Under the pieces are notes generated by a model. The model was not told the origin of the DNA and ran no database searches. It saw only the letters and a list, made by a program, of their open reading frames with translations. A program made the translations under genes and the position numbers. From Avena insularis (Eukaryota > Streptophyta > Magnoliopsida > Poales > Poaceae), in contig JAJUPC010000227.1 in assembly GCA_023614405.1 (NCBI GenBank), positions 62,001 to 126,000 of the forward strand: a DNA stretch of 64,000 bases, read 5' to 3'. Within the stretch, counting starts at the first letter, position 1. Each line of letters begins with the position of its first letter. Shown here piece by piece: positions 39,602-51,923 of the stretch.

Positions 39602-40159
39602 ACATGCAATGACTCTGGTGGATCAATGTGGTTTAGGAAAGGAACACACATGCAATGACTCTAGTGTTGGTAATACACATACAATGAATCTGGTTGATCC
39701 ATGTTGTTTAGGAAAAGAACACGCGTGCAATGACTCTAGTGGATCCATGTGGTTTAGGAAAAAAACACATGCAATGACTCTAGTGGTGGTTTAGGGAAAG
39801 AACACACATGCAATGACGTTGGTGGATCCATGTGGTTTAGGAAAGGAACACACATGCAATGAATCTATTGTTGGTTTAGGAAATAAGACACATGCAATGA
39901 CTCTTGTGGATCCATGTGGTTTAGGAAAATAACACACGTTCAATGACTCTAGTGGTGGTTTAGGAAAAGAACACACATGCAATGACACTTCTAGATCCAT
40001 GTGGTTTAGGAAAAGAACACACATGCAATGACCCTAGTGGTGGTTTAGGAAATGAAGACACATGCAATGACTCTGGATGTGGTTTAGGAAAGGAACACGC
40101 ATGCAATGACTCTAGTGGATCCATGTGTTTTAAGAAAACAAGACACATGTAATGACTCT
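39602..40159. repeat. Satellite array, segment 3
   Basis: 558 bp of 46/39-bp units between two insertions. It begins with the right ACATG duplication of the 1580-bp LTR and ends with ACTCT at 40155-40159, the left duplication of the next element. One unit near 39668 is truncated (GTTGGTAATACAC). Confidence 0.94.
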
Positions 40160-43087
40160 TGTAACATCCTAATTTCAACAACCCTGATTGGTTGTCCAGA
40201 ATGCAAAAATCAGGGGGAACAAAAACATTTTCTTTTTTAGGGATAAAGTGTTTGCCTGTTATTTTACTATGTTTATGAGTATGATTGTGTATTAGAAGAT
40301 ATACTCCTTACCTCAATACTAGTTGACAAAAGCTACTTCCCACAACTGTCTTGGCTTAATTTCCATATTTTCAAATGTTCTGGCATTTCAAAACCTGAGA
40401 CAAGAAGCCTTTGCAAACCAACTATTTTAGTAGCTTCTATTTCCCTAAACTATGGAGAGCAACCTATTATAATCTCCTTATGTTTTATAGACAGAACCTT
40501 CAACCATTCTTATCTCTAGGTTTCCCAAAACCTCCTTTTAAAGCTTTTGAATTCTACTATTGGTAGATATACCAAGGACTCTCATCTTATCCAAACCACA
40601 ACCTTTTCAAAATACCCATCCTTACCTCGAGCTAGGCTTGATGGTAACCCTAGTAGTAGGTCTGCTTAGTTTATAAGATGAGTTGCCTTGATCTGCTGCC
40701 TAATGAATTGCCTTGATCCGCTGCTTGATTTGTATGCTTAGGAGATAGTATGAGCTACTCTAGGAGCTCATCACTAGGATCAAGAGGTTTCCAAATCACC
40801 ACACCCTAAGCAAGAATACAAAGCAGGATCTAATCTCTAGATACTAGGTGATCATCTAAAACCCTTAACCAGATCAATTTTGAAGATATCCCTTCTAGAA
40901 GTTTCCAAGTCAATGAAGACCAATATCAAGCATGGATCCTTTCTACTCAATCTACCCTTAAACATCATCCACTTGATGATGCTTGGGTACCTTGCAACCC
41001 ATCAAAAACATCCCCTCTCATGCTCTAGTCAAAAACCCTAAATCTGCTAAATTTGGCAGTCTGGAAAACTATTTCCAACATCACCTTTTTGAATGCCCCC
41101 CTTTCTCAACCCTTCTGTATTTTTGAAAATGCATCTGAACCATATTGTTAACCATCCTAAGGACTACCAAGTCCCACTCTTTACCTTGGTTAGATCATCT
41201 TCCAACCTATTTGTTCTTGATGGTTTTGCAGGCAAGAAAATAACTATTCCTGCAAATCTAGTCAACATGCCTACTTTGACAGAAGCTCACACCATCATCC
41301 AACCTTCTATCGACCAACTCTTTGCAGGTTTGTGTTCAACTCATATAGGTCTATCAATATCTACTTCACTTGTTCCAAGTGGATCTTTGTGCTTCTTAAA
41401 CCCACAAGGTTTTGAAGGCTAGTTGATAATCTGCGTTGGGAAGCTTATTTTATTCAAAGTTTGAAAGCCTGTCTTGGTGAACTCAAGCAAGATCAAGCTC
41501 AAAACTATATACCATGTTGATGTACATAACTTGCTATATCCATACATCTACCCCATGCCCCAAGGGGAGATCTGAGCTCCAACATCCAACAAGGTTTTGG
41601 TGGCATGAAAACAATCTTAGCCAAGATCCTTAAATCTCTAGTTTTCCCCAAGATCAACTTGGATTCTCCAATCCCAAGGTTGAAAATGCTTGTTACACCT
41701 TATCTACATCATCAAGATTTATCAAATATTATCCATAATTAGTATGGCTCCAAATCTAATTAATCTCTTTAATAGACAGAATCTCCAAAACTCCTTTCCC
41801 AGGGGAAAGCGTGGTTTTTGCCAAAACACTTCCCCAAATTTTAGCTCAATTGAGATCAATAAATCATACTCTATCTTCCCACCTCCAAGATAAATATTTT
41901 TGAAGAACTTTATTATTTCGTTTTGCCTATTTTCTTAAATGGCAGAAATGGAATAGTAATTGTTTTAAATACTTTCAAGCCACAATAATCCTTGGAAAAC
42001 TCCTCTAAGTGTGTATTCACATTTGGGACGTTATCACATCAGAAACCAACCTATTCCAATGTAAAAATATCAAATGAGCTTCTAGAAACTACTTCTGCAC
42101 TTTTTGAATAAATGTTCTTAAGTGGAATTTAAATCCTTAGAAAAATCTAAAACAAATCCTAGAGAGGTACCTCGACTCCATATACCTACCAGTATCATAT
42201 TACCACCTTGCCACATGAAAATTATGAAACTTCCTTCATAACTATATTTTTTTATCAAACTTGGCAAACTAGCTAAACACTTGAGCTAAATCAAGTCAAA
42301 TCCTTAGCAAAGCTTCTCTAGCACCCCTCTCCAGCACCATGAACCCCTCTGGTCGAAGTGCACCGTAGCATCACCCAGTAGCAGCTTGTCCTCTAGTGCT
42401 TGGACACTAGAGCTTAACCTCATGTGGGTGTCTTGCCTTGCAAACTTATTTACTCACCTTGCTGCTGCTGCACCCTGCCCCTATGCCCATAGAAACGACC
42501 AGAGCACCAGCCCCTCTCACCCCACCGCCCTCCACGCCCAATGGATGGCCAGCTCCCTCCCCTTGTCCTCCCATAGACTTGTGCCACCATGGACCTCTCC
42601 CCTTGGTTTATAAGGCCACAGGCCCTCCCATCACTCCCATTATCCACTCATTTGCTTCCTTTCCCTTCCTCTTACCACCCCAGCCTCTCCCCTTCTTTGT
42701 GTTGCCCGTGAGAGAGGAGGAAGAGCTTCGACCTCCTCCATGGAATCGAGCTAAGCCCCGTCTCCCTTTCTCATATCCCTCTGCATGTCACGGTAGGGTG
42801 ATCCCCTCTTTCCCCTCTCTCTGATACTGCTATTTTGGTGGCCAGGGACTGCCCCTACCGTCGCCGCCGTTGAGCTCCGACGAGGTTGCTCTCGGGCTTC
42901 CTCGCGCGAGCCAGATCCCGGCGTGGAAACCCACCATGCCGCCCATCCCCGAGGTCGTCGTCGTCGACCGCGTCCCCCTGGCTCCTCCCCGACCGTCGGC
43001 GAGCCTCGGGTGAGCCTCCCCGCGCCCCGCTCCCCTCTGCTAGGGTTTCTTCCCTGCCGCGCCGTCGAGAGGAAGAGGACGAACAAG
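40160..43087 (+). repeat. Solo LTR, left part (U3, promoter, start of leader)
   Basis: 2928 bp. The first about 2.2 kb is AT-rich and without coding signals. From about 42300 it becomes GC-rich, with a TATA-like box and a leader-like zone with CTAGGGTTT near 43040. The many short ORFs in this GC-rich part are proline/serine/arginine-rich on both strands and have no recognisable domain. Confidence 0.82.
42605..42615 (+). promoter_or_regulatory. TATA-like box of the long solo LTR
   Basis: GGTTTATAAGG lies at the switch from CT-rich to leader-like sequence. The layout (TATA, CCAGCCTCTCCCC, purine-rich GAGAGAGGAGG) parallels the gypsy LTR promoter read in its own orientation. Inferred from motif and layout. 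Confidence 0.5.
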
Positions 43088-45785
43088 TGTCCACACCCGG
43101 ATTTTTTTTAATCCCAGATGCTCGTTATGCCATACCTTGCAATCCCAGGATTACCATTTTTGCGAGACATAACGGATTGGATATCACAGTACATCATCCA
43201 TTACAAACCATACATAAGGTCTTACACAAATAAGGATCTCATGATCTAGTCTTAATACAACAAGCAGCGGAAATAAAAGATAGCATAGCGGTGGGGTCCA
43301 TCTTAAGGCACGAGCAATCTTGTGACGAATATAGTCCTAGTTATCATAGCCGTCCTAATGACCATCCTCCTGATAGTTTCCTTCATAGTCTGGCCATGAG
43401 AATTGCCAGGGACAAAAGCCATGAGTACTCGCAAACTACTATTATCAGGTACTATAGTTCTAAGTTAAAGTGCTAGAGCTAAGTTTAACTATAAAGTTAA
43501 GTTTGAAACCTAAGCTGAGTTCAGAAGCAAAGAAAGATAAGGTAAAGTTCTAGAATCACTTAAGTTGGGAAGCTATTATCATAAACACAACCCTGTTGTG
43601 GTCAAGTCAAAGTTCATCATTCATTTCAAGTTATTTGGAAAATATCTGACAACGAAACAGTATGGCCATTCCAACTGTCCATAACCGCGGACGCGGCTAT
43701 TCGAATAGTTTGACACTCTGCAGAGGTGGTACACTTTCACCACAAGATTCGATACATCTGTCAGGGATAACCCTGAATCATCATACTTAGTATGCATATA
43801 ATCAAACATAACCTTCCCTTTACACACCCTAGTATAAGAACCTCTCCTATGAGCATGGCCTCCCAACCATGACCATCAGTCATCTTGGGCACTGCATAGG
43901 TGGACATCATTGAGAGGTAGCCTCAGCTCAAACCTCTCCCGTGAGGGAACTAATACTAATGCATATAAATTTCCAGCTAAGCCTTACCCAATTCAGGTAG
44001 TGTGGTTGTACGGTAAATTTGGAATGGTATCGCATCCGAATCCAACCATCAGTTTTATAAAAGGGTTAAGGCTCATGCCCCAACATTTTCATCATCATCA
44101 ACCAGTTGTGTTTCTCAACACATGTCAAAACATTTCAATAGAATGACTCATCATTCCAAGGTTTTCATAATCCATTTTCACCAAGTGTTCCCATCTAAAG
44201 TGACTCAAGTTTTTGATCTACTCTAACTACTAAGTTAAGAGTGTTCACTAAGGTGGAAAAGATGGGTTCAATCTCATGCCATAGAATGACATCTAAAGGG
44301 TTCTAAATAAGTCAAGTTTTATACTTTTTATGCTACCTTCAAAAACAAGTAAAGAACTTTATATAACCTAAGTGGGGTAAAACTTGTAACTAAGACTTGC
44401 GGTACTATTACTTAATAAGGGGTGTGATCAAAGCATGCTTAAGGCATCTTTGCTAAACCATCTAGTTTGATTCTAGTTTGCTAAGTACTACACTTGCAAG
44501 TACTAACTTGCAAGGGTCAATCTTGGATATTCCTAGCTTGCACTGTTAATGGTGGCTTGCCTTGGTTGGTGCAGTGGTTGAAGTTTTCTTCGTCTTCGTC
44601 TTGATAGCACTCCTCCTCCTCGTAAGCTTGGTCGGTACTATCTTCTATAACAATACATACAGAGTAGACAATCACCAAACACTACTTAACTAGGCTAGAT
44701 AGCATTCTAAGACACACAATTGATGATCTATTATCATCACAAGCATCACACGTTTAATTCAATAGTTTCTTTCTTTTTATTTTAGAAAAGTAATTTCTAC
44801 TCATTGAAAATTTAAATAAGATTTAATATTCACCACTTAAAATATGGGATCGTGTTGACACATGTCATCACCACATATTCTAACATGTGGTAATGAGATT
44901 TAAGGGTTGGATCAATATTACTTTGGTTTAAGTTCATTATTTAATGATTTAAAGTGACTAGAAATGCCTATATAGCATTATTTTCATACTAGTACAAAGT
45001 CACTACATGTAAACCTTAATAATATTACATATTTGGATAGATATGATGAAATGTGATTTTTGAGAGTTGGAATCAACTCAAAAGCTAACTTGGTTGATTT
45101 TATAAAAATGTTGCAAGTTGCAAATGCTTTTGTTTTGTTATTTTTATTAGGAAAGATCTATAACTCTAATTTAATTAAATCCAATGGGCTTGGATTGATC
45201 ATTTCCATACCTTTCAGACAAGATTGCTTTCATGCAATTTGGATTTGTCAAACTCACAGAATTGAATTTTAAACTAGTGGACAGAAACTAGATTTAACTA
45301 AAAAGAAAAATCCAGATTTGAATGGGTGGGCTAGCGCGGGAAAAGAAATGGGCCGGCACAGTGGCGCTCCGCGGCACGGGGATCAACTGACAGGGGGGTC
45401 CCACTTGTCAGCGGCACTTAACACGCGAAACGGTACGCGTGCTGTGGGCCGTAGGATTAGAAGCGATATCTACGGCTGAGGGTCGTCGTCGACAACGAAC
45501 AGGTCGTCGTGACTCGAACCCTAAGCTTCGGTGGGGGTCTCTTGAGGCGTGCAGGGCTCCAGCGAGGTCGGGCGGGCAAGCAGCGTGGAAGACGACGGCG
45601 AGGCGAGGCGCGGTTGCGGCGGAGCTTGGGGTGGTCGCAATCAACGACGCCCTTCTCCTCCTGTCACGGCTGCTCCGACTCCAATTCTGACGAGGAAGAG
45701 CTCGTCTTGCTCCAGCTAGAGGTGGGTGAGGCTCAGAGAGGAGAGGGGAGTGGAATGGTGTGGAGAGAAGAGGCTGGGGAGGGCT

Positions 45786-45796
45786 CCTTTTATAGG
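45786..45796 (-). promoter_or_regulatory. TATA box of the gypsy 3' LTR
   Basis: Minus-strand CCTATAAAAGG followed by a CT-rich leader; the same motif occurs at 55655-55665 in the other LTR. Likely LTR promoter, inferred. Confidence 0.65.
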
Positions 45797-46990
45797 CCCG
45801 ACGGTGAGATCGAGCGAGATGGGCAGTCGACGGTGGCGACATGGCTACGGCGGGGTAGAGGCATGGCTGTGGGTGGCGATCGATGTGTGGTTCCCTGGCG
45901 GTGCTCTAGAACTTGAATGCGAGCATAGGGGCGGTGGCACGCGGTCTGGGCGTGGTGGCGCTCTGAGCGGCAGAGGCGTCCACGGCGAGCGGTGGCTGTG
46001 AGGCGTTGGGCAGCCAGCGGGGGTGTCTGGGGTGTTCTCCAGGTCGAGGCGGGGCGGCGGGCACGGGCTGCTGCAAAGGGGCAGTCTGTGCGAGCAGGGA
46101 CCGAGCGTGCTCTGGGGGCGGCACTGGCATGGTGCGGTGGCACTGGGCGCGGTTTGTGCTCGATGGTCCACTGCTGCTCTTGGCTCGGGCAAGGGACAGG
46201 GGGTGGCGGTGAGCTCCTGGCTACCTACTAGACATGGCGAGGAAAGAGGGAATGGTCTGCTGGAGTGGGGCAAGGGTTGGCCGGCGAGGCATGGCTCGGC
46301 ATGGCATGGCATGGATACTAGGAACAAGGGAGAGGGGTGTTAGGGGTTTGGTTAGATCAAGAGGGGACAGAGGAGATAAATGAAGATCATTTGGGGGCAA
46401 AACCTTGTAGTAAACAGTGAGCTAGGATTAGAGTAGATATTATGCATGCCAAGTGTTTGATTAAATGGCCGCATGAAAGAAAGTTTTGAATTTTGGTTTC
46501 AAATTTTTTGAGTGATCTCCACTAGTGATAGGTAGTCTCTGGTTGCAAGGGTTTTGAAAGTGGAGCTCAAAGAGAGGGTTTTTGAAATAGGGGTGATCTA
46601 TGCATACGCATTAGATTCAATTTTAAACTGTCATTTAAAATACTTAACAGAATGTTTTTAGCAGATTAAAAGGTGGTTCTTGGTACCTCATTATGTGTAC
46701 TAGCAAGGGGTGCAAAGATCAAGAATTGTTTCTGTTAAGTTTTGAGTACTAGGAATAGCCAAAGTAGGCATGGGAGTTAAATTTGCCAAAATGACCATTC
46801 CTCCTTTTTAATTCTTTTTGATTTGATTTTCGTTAGGAAAAGTTTTGGAATGATGTAGATGATGTTTAAATCACCTAAGAAACATTTTACAAGCATTGGA
46901 TCATTCAATCATGGCAATTCAAACAACTTCTATTTTAAATGCACACATATATGAATGCTTTCATATTAATTTTGGAAAAGTTTTTGTTAA

Positions 46991-47108
46991 CCCTATTTTT
47001 GGATGATTTAGATCTTGAGAAACTTGGATTGAAGTTTTGGGATGTTACACCCTATTTTTGGATGATTTAGATCTTGATAAACTTGGATTGAAGTTTTGGG
47101 ATGTTACA
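46991..47108 (-). repeat. 59-bp tandem duplication at the gypsy LTR edge (3' LTR)
   Basis: Two 59-bp copies, 46991-47049 and 47050-47108, each ending GGATGTTACA on the plus strand. The outermost copy supplies the LTR terminus. They differ at one visible base (CTTGAGAAAC versus CTTGATAAAC). The same doubling is present in the other LTR. Confidence 0.92.
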
Positions 47109-47122
47109 AACCTTCCCCCCTT
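47109..47122 (-). other. Polypurine tract of the gypsy element
   Basis: Minus-strand AAGGGGGGAAGGTT ends exactly at the start of the 3' LTR (TGTAACATCCC). It primes plus-strand synthesis and confirms the LTR edge at 47108. Confidence 0.85.
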
Positions 47123-47156
47123 AAACAAAATCTCGTCCCGAGATTTACAAAGAAAA

Positions 47157-48581
47157 CTAGGAACTAAAGAGATCTGGGAACTCTGTCCTAATGTAATCTT
47201 CTCGCTCCCAAGTAGCTTCCTCCTCGGTATGATTGCTCCACTGAATCTTGAGGAACTTTATACTCCTGGTCCTGGTGGTTCTGTAGGCTTCTTCTAAGAT
47301 ACGGATGGGTACTTCCCGATAGGTCAGGTCATTGTTGATTTCCACAGCTTTGTGATCGATGTTCTTGAAAACTTCATTCTTCTTAGGCACTTCCAAGCAT
47401 TTGCGAAGTAACAAAATATGGAACACATTGTGGATGGCTGACATCTCTCCAGGCAGTTCTAGTTGATATGATACTTCTCCTCGACGGTTCAGAATCTTGA
47501 AAGGTCCGATATATCTGGGGGCTAACTTTCCCTTCAAACTAAAGCGTTGAGTTCCCTTCAAGGGTGAAAACTTGAGATATACAAAATCTCCAACATTGAA
47601 AGTCAGGTCTCTCCTTCTCTTGTCGGCATAGCTCTTCTGTCTGGATTGGGCGGTCTTGAGGTGCTCACGGACTTTGTGAACTTTCTCTTCTGCTTCTCGG
47701 AGAATGTCGGGTCCGAAGATCTGACTCTCTCCTACTTGCGACCAATTCAAAGGGGTACGCCACTTTCTTCCGTATAGGAATTCAAATGGTGCCATCTGCA
47801 AACTAGCTTGATAACTTTTGTTATATAAGAATTCTACGAAAGGCAGGCAGTCTTCCCATTTTGATCTGTATTCCAAAACACAAGCTCTAAGCATATCCTC
47901 TAAGATCTGGTTGACTCTCTCAGTCTGTCAATATATTTGCGGGTGATATGTTGTGCTGAAGTTCAACTTGGTTCCTAATCCTTCTTGGACTTTCTGCCAA
48001 AATCTCGAGGTAAACTGGGTTCCTCGATCTGATACGATGGTCTTGGGGGTTCCATGTAGACTAACAATCCTAGCAATGCATAGCTCTGCTAACTTTGCAC
48101 TCTGGTAAGTGGTCTTAACAGGTATAAAGTGGGCTACCTTGGACAATCTATCAACTATGACCCAGATTGAGTCATTTCCCCTACTAGAAGTAGGTAAACC
48201 GGTGATAAAGTCCATTCCGACGGAATCCCATTTCCATTCCGGGATCTGCAATGGTTGCAATAGTCCTGCAGGTCTCTGATGCTCTGCCTTGACTCTTTGG
48301 CAGATGTCACACTTGGCGATGTAGCTTCCGATCTCTCTCTTCATCTTGTGCCACCAAAATTGCTCTTTCAAATCCTGATACATCTTTGTTCCTCTGGGGT
48401 GGATAGAATAAAGAGTATCATGAGCTTCCATCATGATAACTTCCTTAAGCTCCGAATCTACTGGAACACAGATACGTCCCTTGTACCACAGTACTCCTTC
48501 TTCGTCTTCGGTGAATCCAGGTACCTTTCCTGTACCAATACGACGTTTGATTCCATTGATACTTTCATTTACCTTCTGGGC
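47157..48581 (-). pseudogene. Gypsy integrase with chromodomain-like C-terminus
   Basis: Same frame as the upstream RT-RNase H segment, cut off by a TAA at 48582-48584. Numbered from the Met at 48434, the zinc-binding domain is His5, His12, Cys42, Cys45 (CDICQRVK). The catalytic core has Asp75 (GMDFITGLP), Asp136 (VSDRGTQFTS) and Glu172 (QTERVNQ), a D-D35-E spacing. A TGA at 47928-47930 sits between the second Asp and the Glu, three codons before the Glu. The C-terminal part (from 47894) includes FKILNRRGEVSYQLELP and ends with QWSNHTEEEATWERED, a chromodomain-like motif of chromovirus integrases. The stop at 47157 is probably natural. Chromodomains help target insertion to chromatin. Confidence 0.92.
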
Positions 48582-50510
48582 TTACTTGATTTGGCTAATC
48601 AAAGTGGGTTGAAGTTCAATGCTTGCTAAGAATCCTTTGCTAACTAATTCAGTCCTGAACTGCTCGAATGCCTCATACAAACTTGGTTGCTTCTCCTTGA
48701 TCATGGTGTTAAGCCTACACGGCAATCTGCTAAGAGCATCCGCTACCACATTGTCTTTGCCGAGGTGATAGTGAATGTCAAGGTCATAATCCTTGATTAA
48801 CTCTATCCATCTTCTTTGCCTCATATTCAGCTCCTTCTGAGTGAAGATATACTTCAAGCTCTTATGGTCTGAGTAAATCTCACAGCGATTACCCATCAAA
48901 TAATGACGCCATGTCTTCAATGCTAGAACCACGGCTGCTAGCTCAAGATCATGGGTCGGATAGTTCTGCTCATGCTGCTTCAGTTGTCGAGACAGATCCG
49001 GGATGACTTTGCCTTCTTGCATCAATACACATCCTAGACCAATCTTGGATGCATCACAATACACATCAAACGACTTCTTGATGTCTGGCATGATCAAAAT
49101 TGGGGCGGATATCAATCTCTTCTTCAGCTCTGAAGCGGCTTCACATTTGTCTGTCCATTCAAACTTCTTGTCCTTCTTCAACAATTGGGTCATGGGTCGG
49201 GCGATGCTCGAGAATCCTTGTACGAACTTGCGGTAATATCCCGCTAATCCGAGAAATGAACGGACTTGGGTTTGAGTGGTTGGGGCTTTCCATTCCTCGA
49301 CATCTTTGATCTTGGTGGGATCAACAGAGACTCCTCCAGCAGACACAATATGTCCTAGGAATCCTACTTCTTTCAGCCAAAACTCACACTTGCTGAACTT
49401 GGCATATAACTGATGCTCTCTCAGGGTTTCTAGGATGATTCTCAGATGTTGCTCATGCTCTTCTTCTGACTTGGAGTAGATAAGGATGTCGTTGATAAAC
49501 ACAACTACAAACTTATCTAGGAAATTCATAAAGATCTTATTCATGAGATTCATGAAATAAGCAGGGGCATTGGTTAATCCAAAAGACATAACTGTATACT
49601 CGTATAAACCATAGCGAGTAGTAAAGGCGGTCTTCGGAATATCCGTTGCACGAATCTTAAGTTGGTGATAACCAGTCCTAAGATCAATCTTTGAGAATAC
49701 ATGGGCTCCAGTCAACTCATCAAATAGATCCTCTATCTTTGGCAAAGGGTACTTGTTCTTGATGGTGACATCATTCAACTTTCGGTAGTCTGTACACAGA
49801 CGATTGCCTCCATCTTTCTTGTCGATGAATAACACTGGTGATCTCCATGGCGATGCACTTGGTTGAATCAAGCCTTTGGCTAGCATAGCATCTAACTGCT
49901 TCTTTAGTTCCACTAACTCTGATGGGTTCATGCTATAAGGTCTCTGGGCTGTAGGTCCAGTTCCGGGGATTAGTTCGATAATGAACTCAATATCCCTATC
50001 CTGGGGCATACCTGGCAATTCATCTGGGAATACGTCGGGGTATTCACAAACTACTCTGACTTGGTCAATGGTGGGCAAGGCTACACTCTGGTTGCCCTTG
50101 AATTGACGGGGTAAGGTTTCAGAGATATGCTCTACTATTACTCCAGAACTACAGGTCATGGTGACGGCTTTCTTAGCACAGTCTATCAATCCTTGATGCC
50201 TTAACATCCAGTCCATACCTAGTACTACTTCCAATCCTTTGGTTCCAAGTACAATTAGGTTGGCATAAAAATCTATCCCATGTATTCTGATAGGTACAGC
50301 TTTGCAAAGTTTTCTAGCTTTTGTAGTTGAACCGGGGATTTGAACTATCATGACATGCTTCAGGTTTGTTGGGTGAATCTTACTAGTGCATACAAATTCT
50401 TCGGTGACAAATGAATGCGATGCTCCCGAATCAAACAATACTCTTGCTAAAACTGAGTTGACAGAAAACATACCCAGCACTACATCTGGCGCTTCACAGG
50501 CTATACGCAT
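48582..50510 (-). pseudogene. Gypsy protease, reverse transcriptase and RNase H
   Basis: 642-codon open stretch. Protease motif [10 protein letters not shown] has its Asp at residue 27. RT spans about 200-380: [12 protein letters not shown], first catalytic Asp276 ([10 protein letters not shown]), and the active-site box FINDILIYS at 338-346. Family members normally have FIDD there, so Asp340 is replaced by Asn (codon at 49491-49493), a GAC-to-AAC transition expected to disable polymerase activity. RNase H covers about 480-595: Asp486 (VYCDAS), Glu523 (HDLELAA), Asp548 (YSDHKSL), and [12 protein letters not shown]. The frame stops at 48582 with TAA (probably from CAA). Upstream, gag ends in a different frame. 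Confidence 0.95.
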
Positions 50511-51675
50511 TCATGTGGAAGAGACGGCTGTTGCGGTTGTGAGGGTTCCCTAGGGCAAATCTCCTTCCTGGTTGAACATGACGCTGCTGCGGAGCTGGGG
50601 CATTGGCATTGGCATTCGCTGCAGTCTTCTTGGGACACTCATTGGAGTAGTGACCCTTCACTCCGCACTCAAAACAATTGATCTGGTACTTGTCCTTGAC
50701 AGCGACAGGTACAGCATTGCTGCCAGTTCTGGGTGCAGTGTTGTTGTTGTTGTTGTTGCTCTTGGGAGGGGCACGGTTGAAATTGTTGGCATTGTCGGAG
50801 TTGTGATTGTTTCCTCCGGACTTCACATTGCCTCCGCTAAGGTTGGGGTAGCTTGGGCGAGAATTTGGGGGTCGGTTGTTCCTTGGTGCATATCCTGGTG
50901 AAGGGTTGGGACGGTACTTCTGGTGACTACTAGATCCAGACTGCTGCATCATATGATGCTTGCGATTGTCGTTTGCCTAGTTAATCTTCCCTTCCATCTG
51001 AATGGCAGAGTCGACTAGTTCTTCGATATCCTGAAAACGGATGTTGACGAGGACAATCTGCATCTCATCATGCAGTCCGTTCAAGAATCTCTCCTTCTTC
51101 TTGGCCTCCGTGTTGATCTCATCCGGTGCATATCTGGCAAGTGACAGGAATCTGTCATGGTACTCCACCACTGTCATTCTTCCTTGCTTCAATTCACAGA
51201 ATTCATCTCTCATCCTATTGACGAGACCTTGCGGCACGTGGGTCCGGCTGAACTTGACTTTGAATGCTTCCCAAGTCATCACTTGGCCATGGTTCATATT
51301 GCGGATGCTATTCCACCAAGCTCTGGCATCTCCCGCTAGATAGTGGGTGGCGAAGAGAACTTTCTCATTTTCATCAACTCCTGCAACTTCGAGGTTGTTT
51401 TCCATGGTCTGTAACCTGTCATTAGCATCTAATGGGTTCTCAGATTGGTTGAAGATTGGGCGATTTGTGTTCTGAAATTTTTTGAGTTTGGATCCGTGGT
51501 GATCCTGATTTCCATGTCCTTGGTTTTTGAGAGCCATTTGGGCGATCTGCTACAATGTTGCTAAGTTGGCTTGACGCTCTGCCCTACTTGCTTCATCATC
51601 CACGATGAGATTCTGCAAGATCTGCAGCATTGGGTCCTGCGACGAGCTGCTCCCTCCTTGGTTTCCACGAGTCAT
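50494..51675 (-). pseudogene. Gypsy gag (capsid and zinc knuckle)
   Basis: 394 codons from ATG at 51675 to a stop at 50494. The retrotransposon gag domain shows FATHYLAGDARAWW, WEAFKVKF and FLSLARYAPDEI. An Asn/Ser/Pro-rich linker precedes a CCHC zinc knuckle (CFECGVKGHYSNEC, about codons 334-347). Two in-frame TAG codons interrupt it, at codon 42 (51550-51552) and codon 233 (50977-50979), each explicable as CAG to TAG. The gag end overlaps the protease frame by 17 bases in another phase. Relatives usually have one continuous gag-pol, so I favour a one-base indel near 50500, though a native overlap is possible. Confidence 0.92.
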
Positions 51676-51923
51676 CTGAAGATTGAGATAGATATAGGGG
51701 TAAGAGGGAAATTCTAAGGTTCATGGTTTTGGGTTTTCAAAGCTAAAACTTTGAGTTAGACTCAGGGTTTTCAACTAACTTCATTTTCAATCATGCAAGC
51801 AAGCACCCGATACAACACACACCACAACAATCAAAGGGGAAAACAGATGGTTTGATGAACCATTCTGTAAGCTACAATACAATGAGATGATACATCTCAT
51901 GCTATGACAGTGCTCTAGTGCAT

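Larger units (their letters stand above)
43088..47108 (-). repeat. 3' LTR of the gypsy element
   Basis: 4021 bp, colinear with 52925-56982 with only a few percent difference by eye. In element orientation it begins TGTAACATCCC at 47108 and ends at 43088 with GGGTGTGGACA (GGGTGTTGACA in the other LTR). It contains AT-rich U3, a TATA box near 45786, and a GC-rich promoter/leader zone whose many ORFs on both strands are compositional. Confidence 0.93.

Noticed and set aside
41093..41422. 109-codon plus-strand ORF in the U3 of the solo LTR
   Set aside because: No recognisable domain and located in non-coding LTR sequence; no comparison copy in the window.
42386..43233. Several proline- or arginine-rich ORFs on both strands
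   Set aside because: They overlap in a GC-rich LTR promoter/leader where stops are rare by composition. They are not preserved across the related LTR copy.
45408..46343. ORFs of up to 160 codons in the GC-rich part of the gypsy 3' LTR, repeated at 55302-56106
   Set aside because: Open in several frames at once and altered in length between the two LTRs, so compositional rather than coding.
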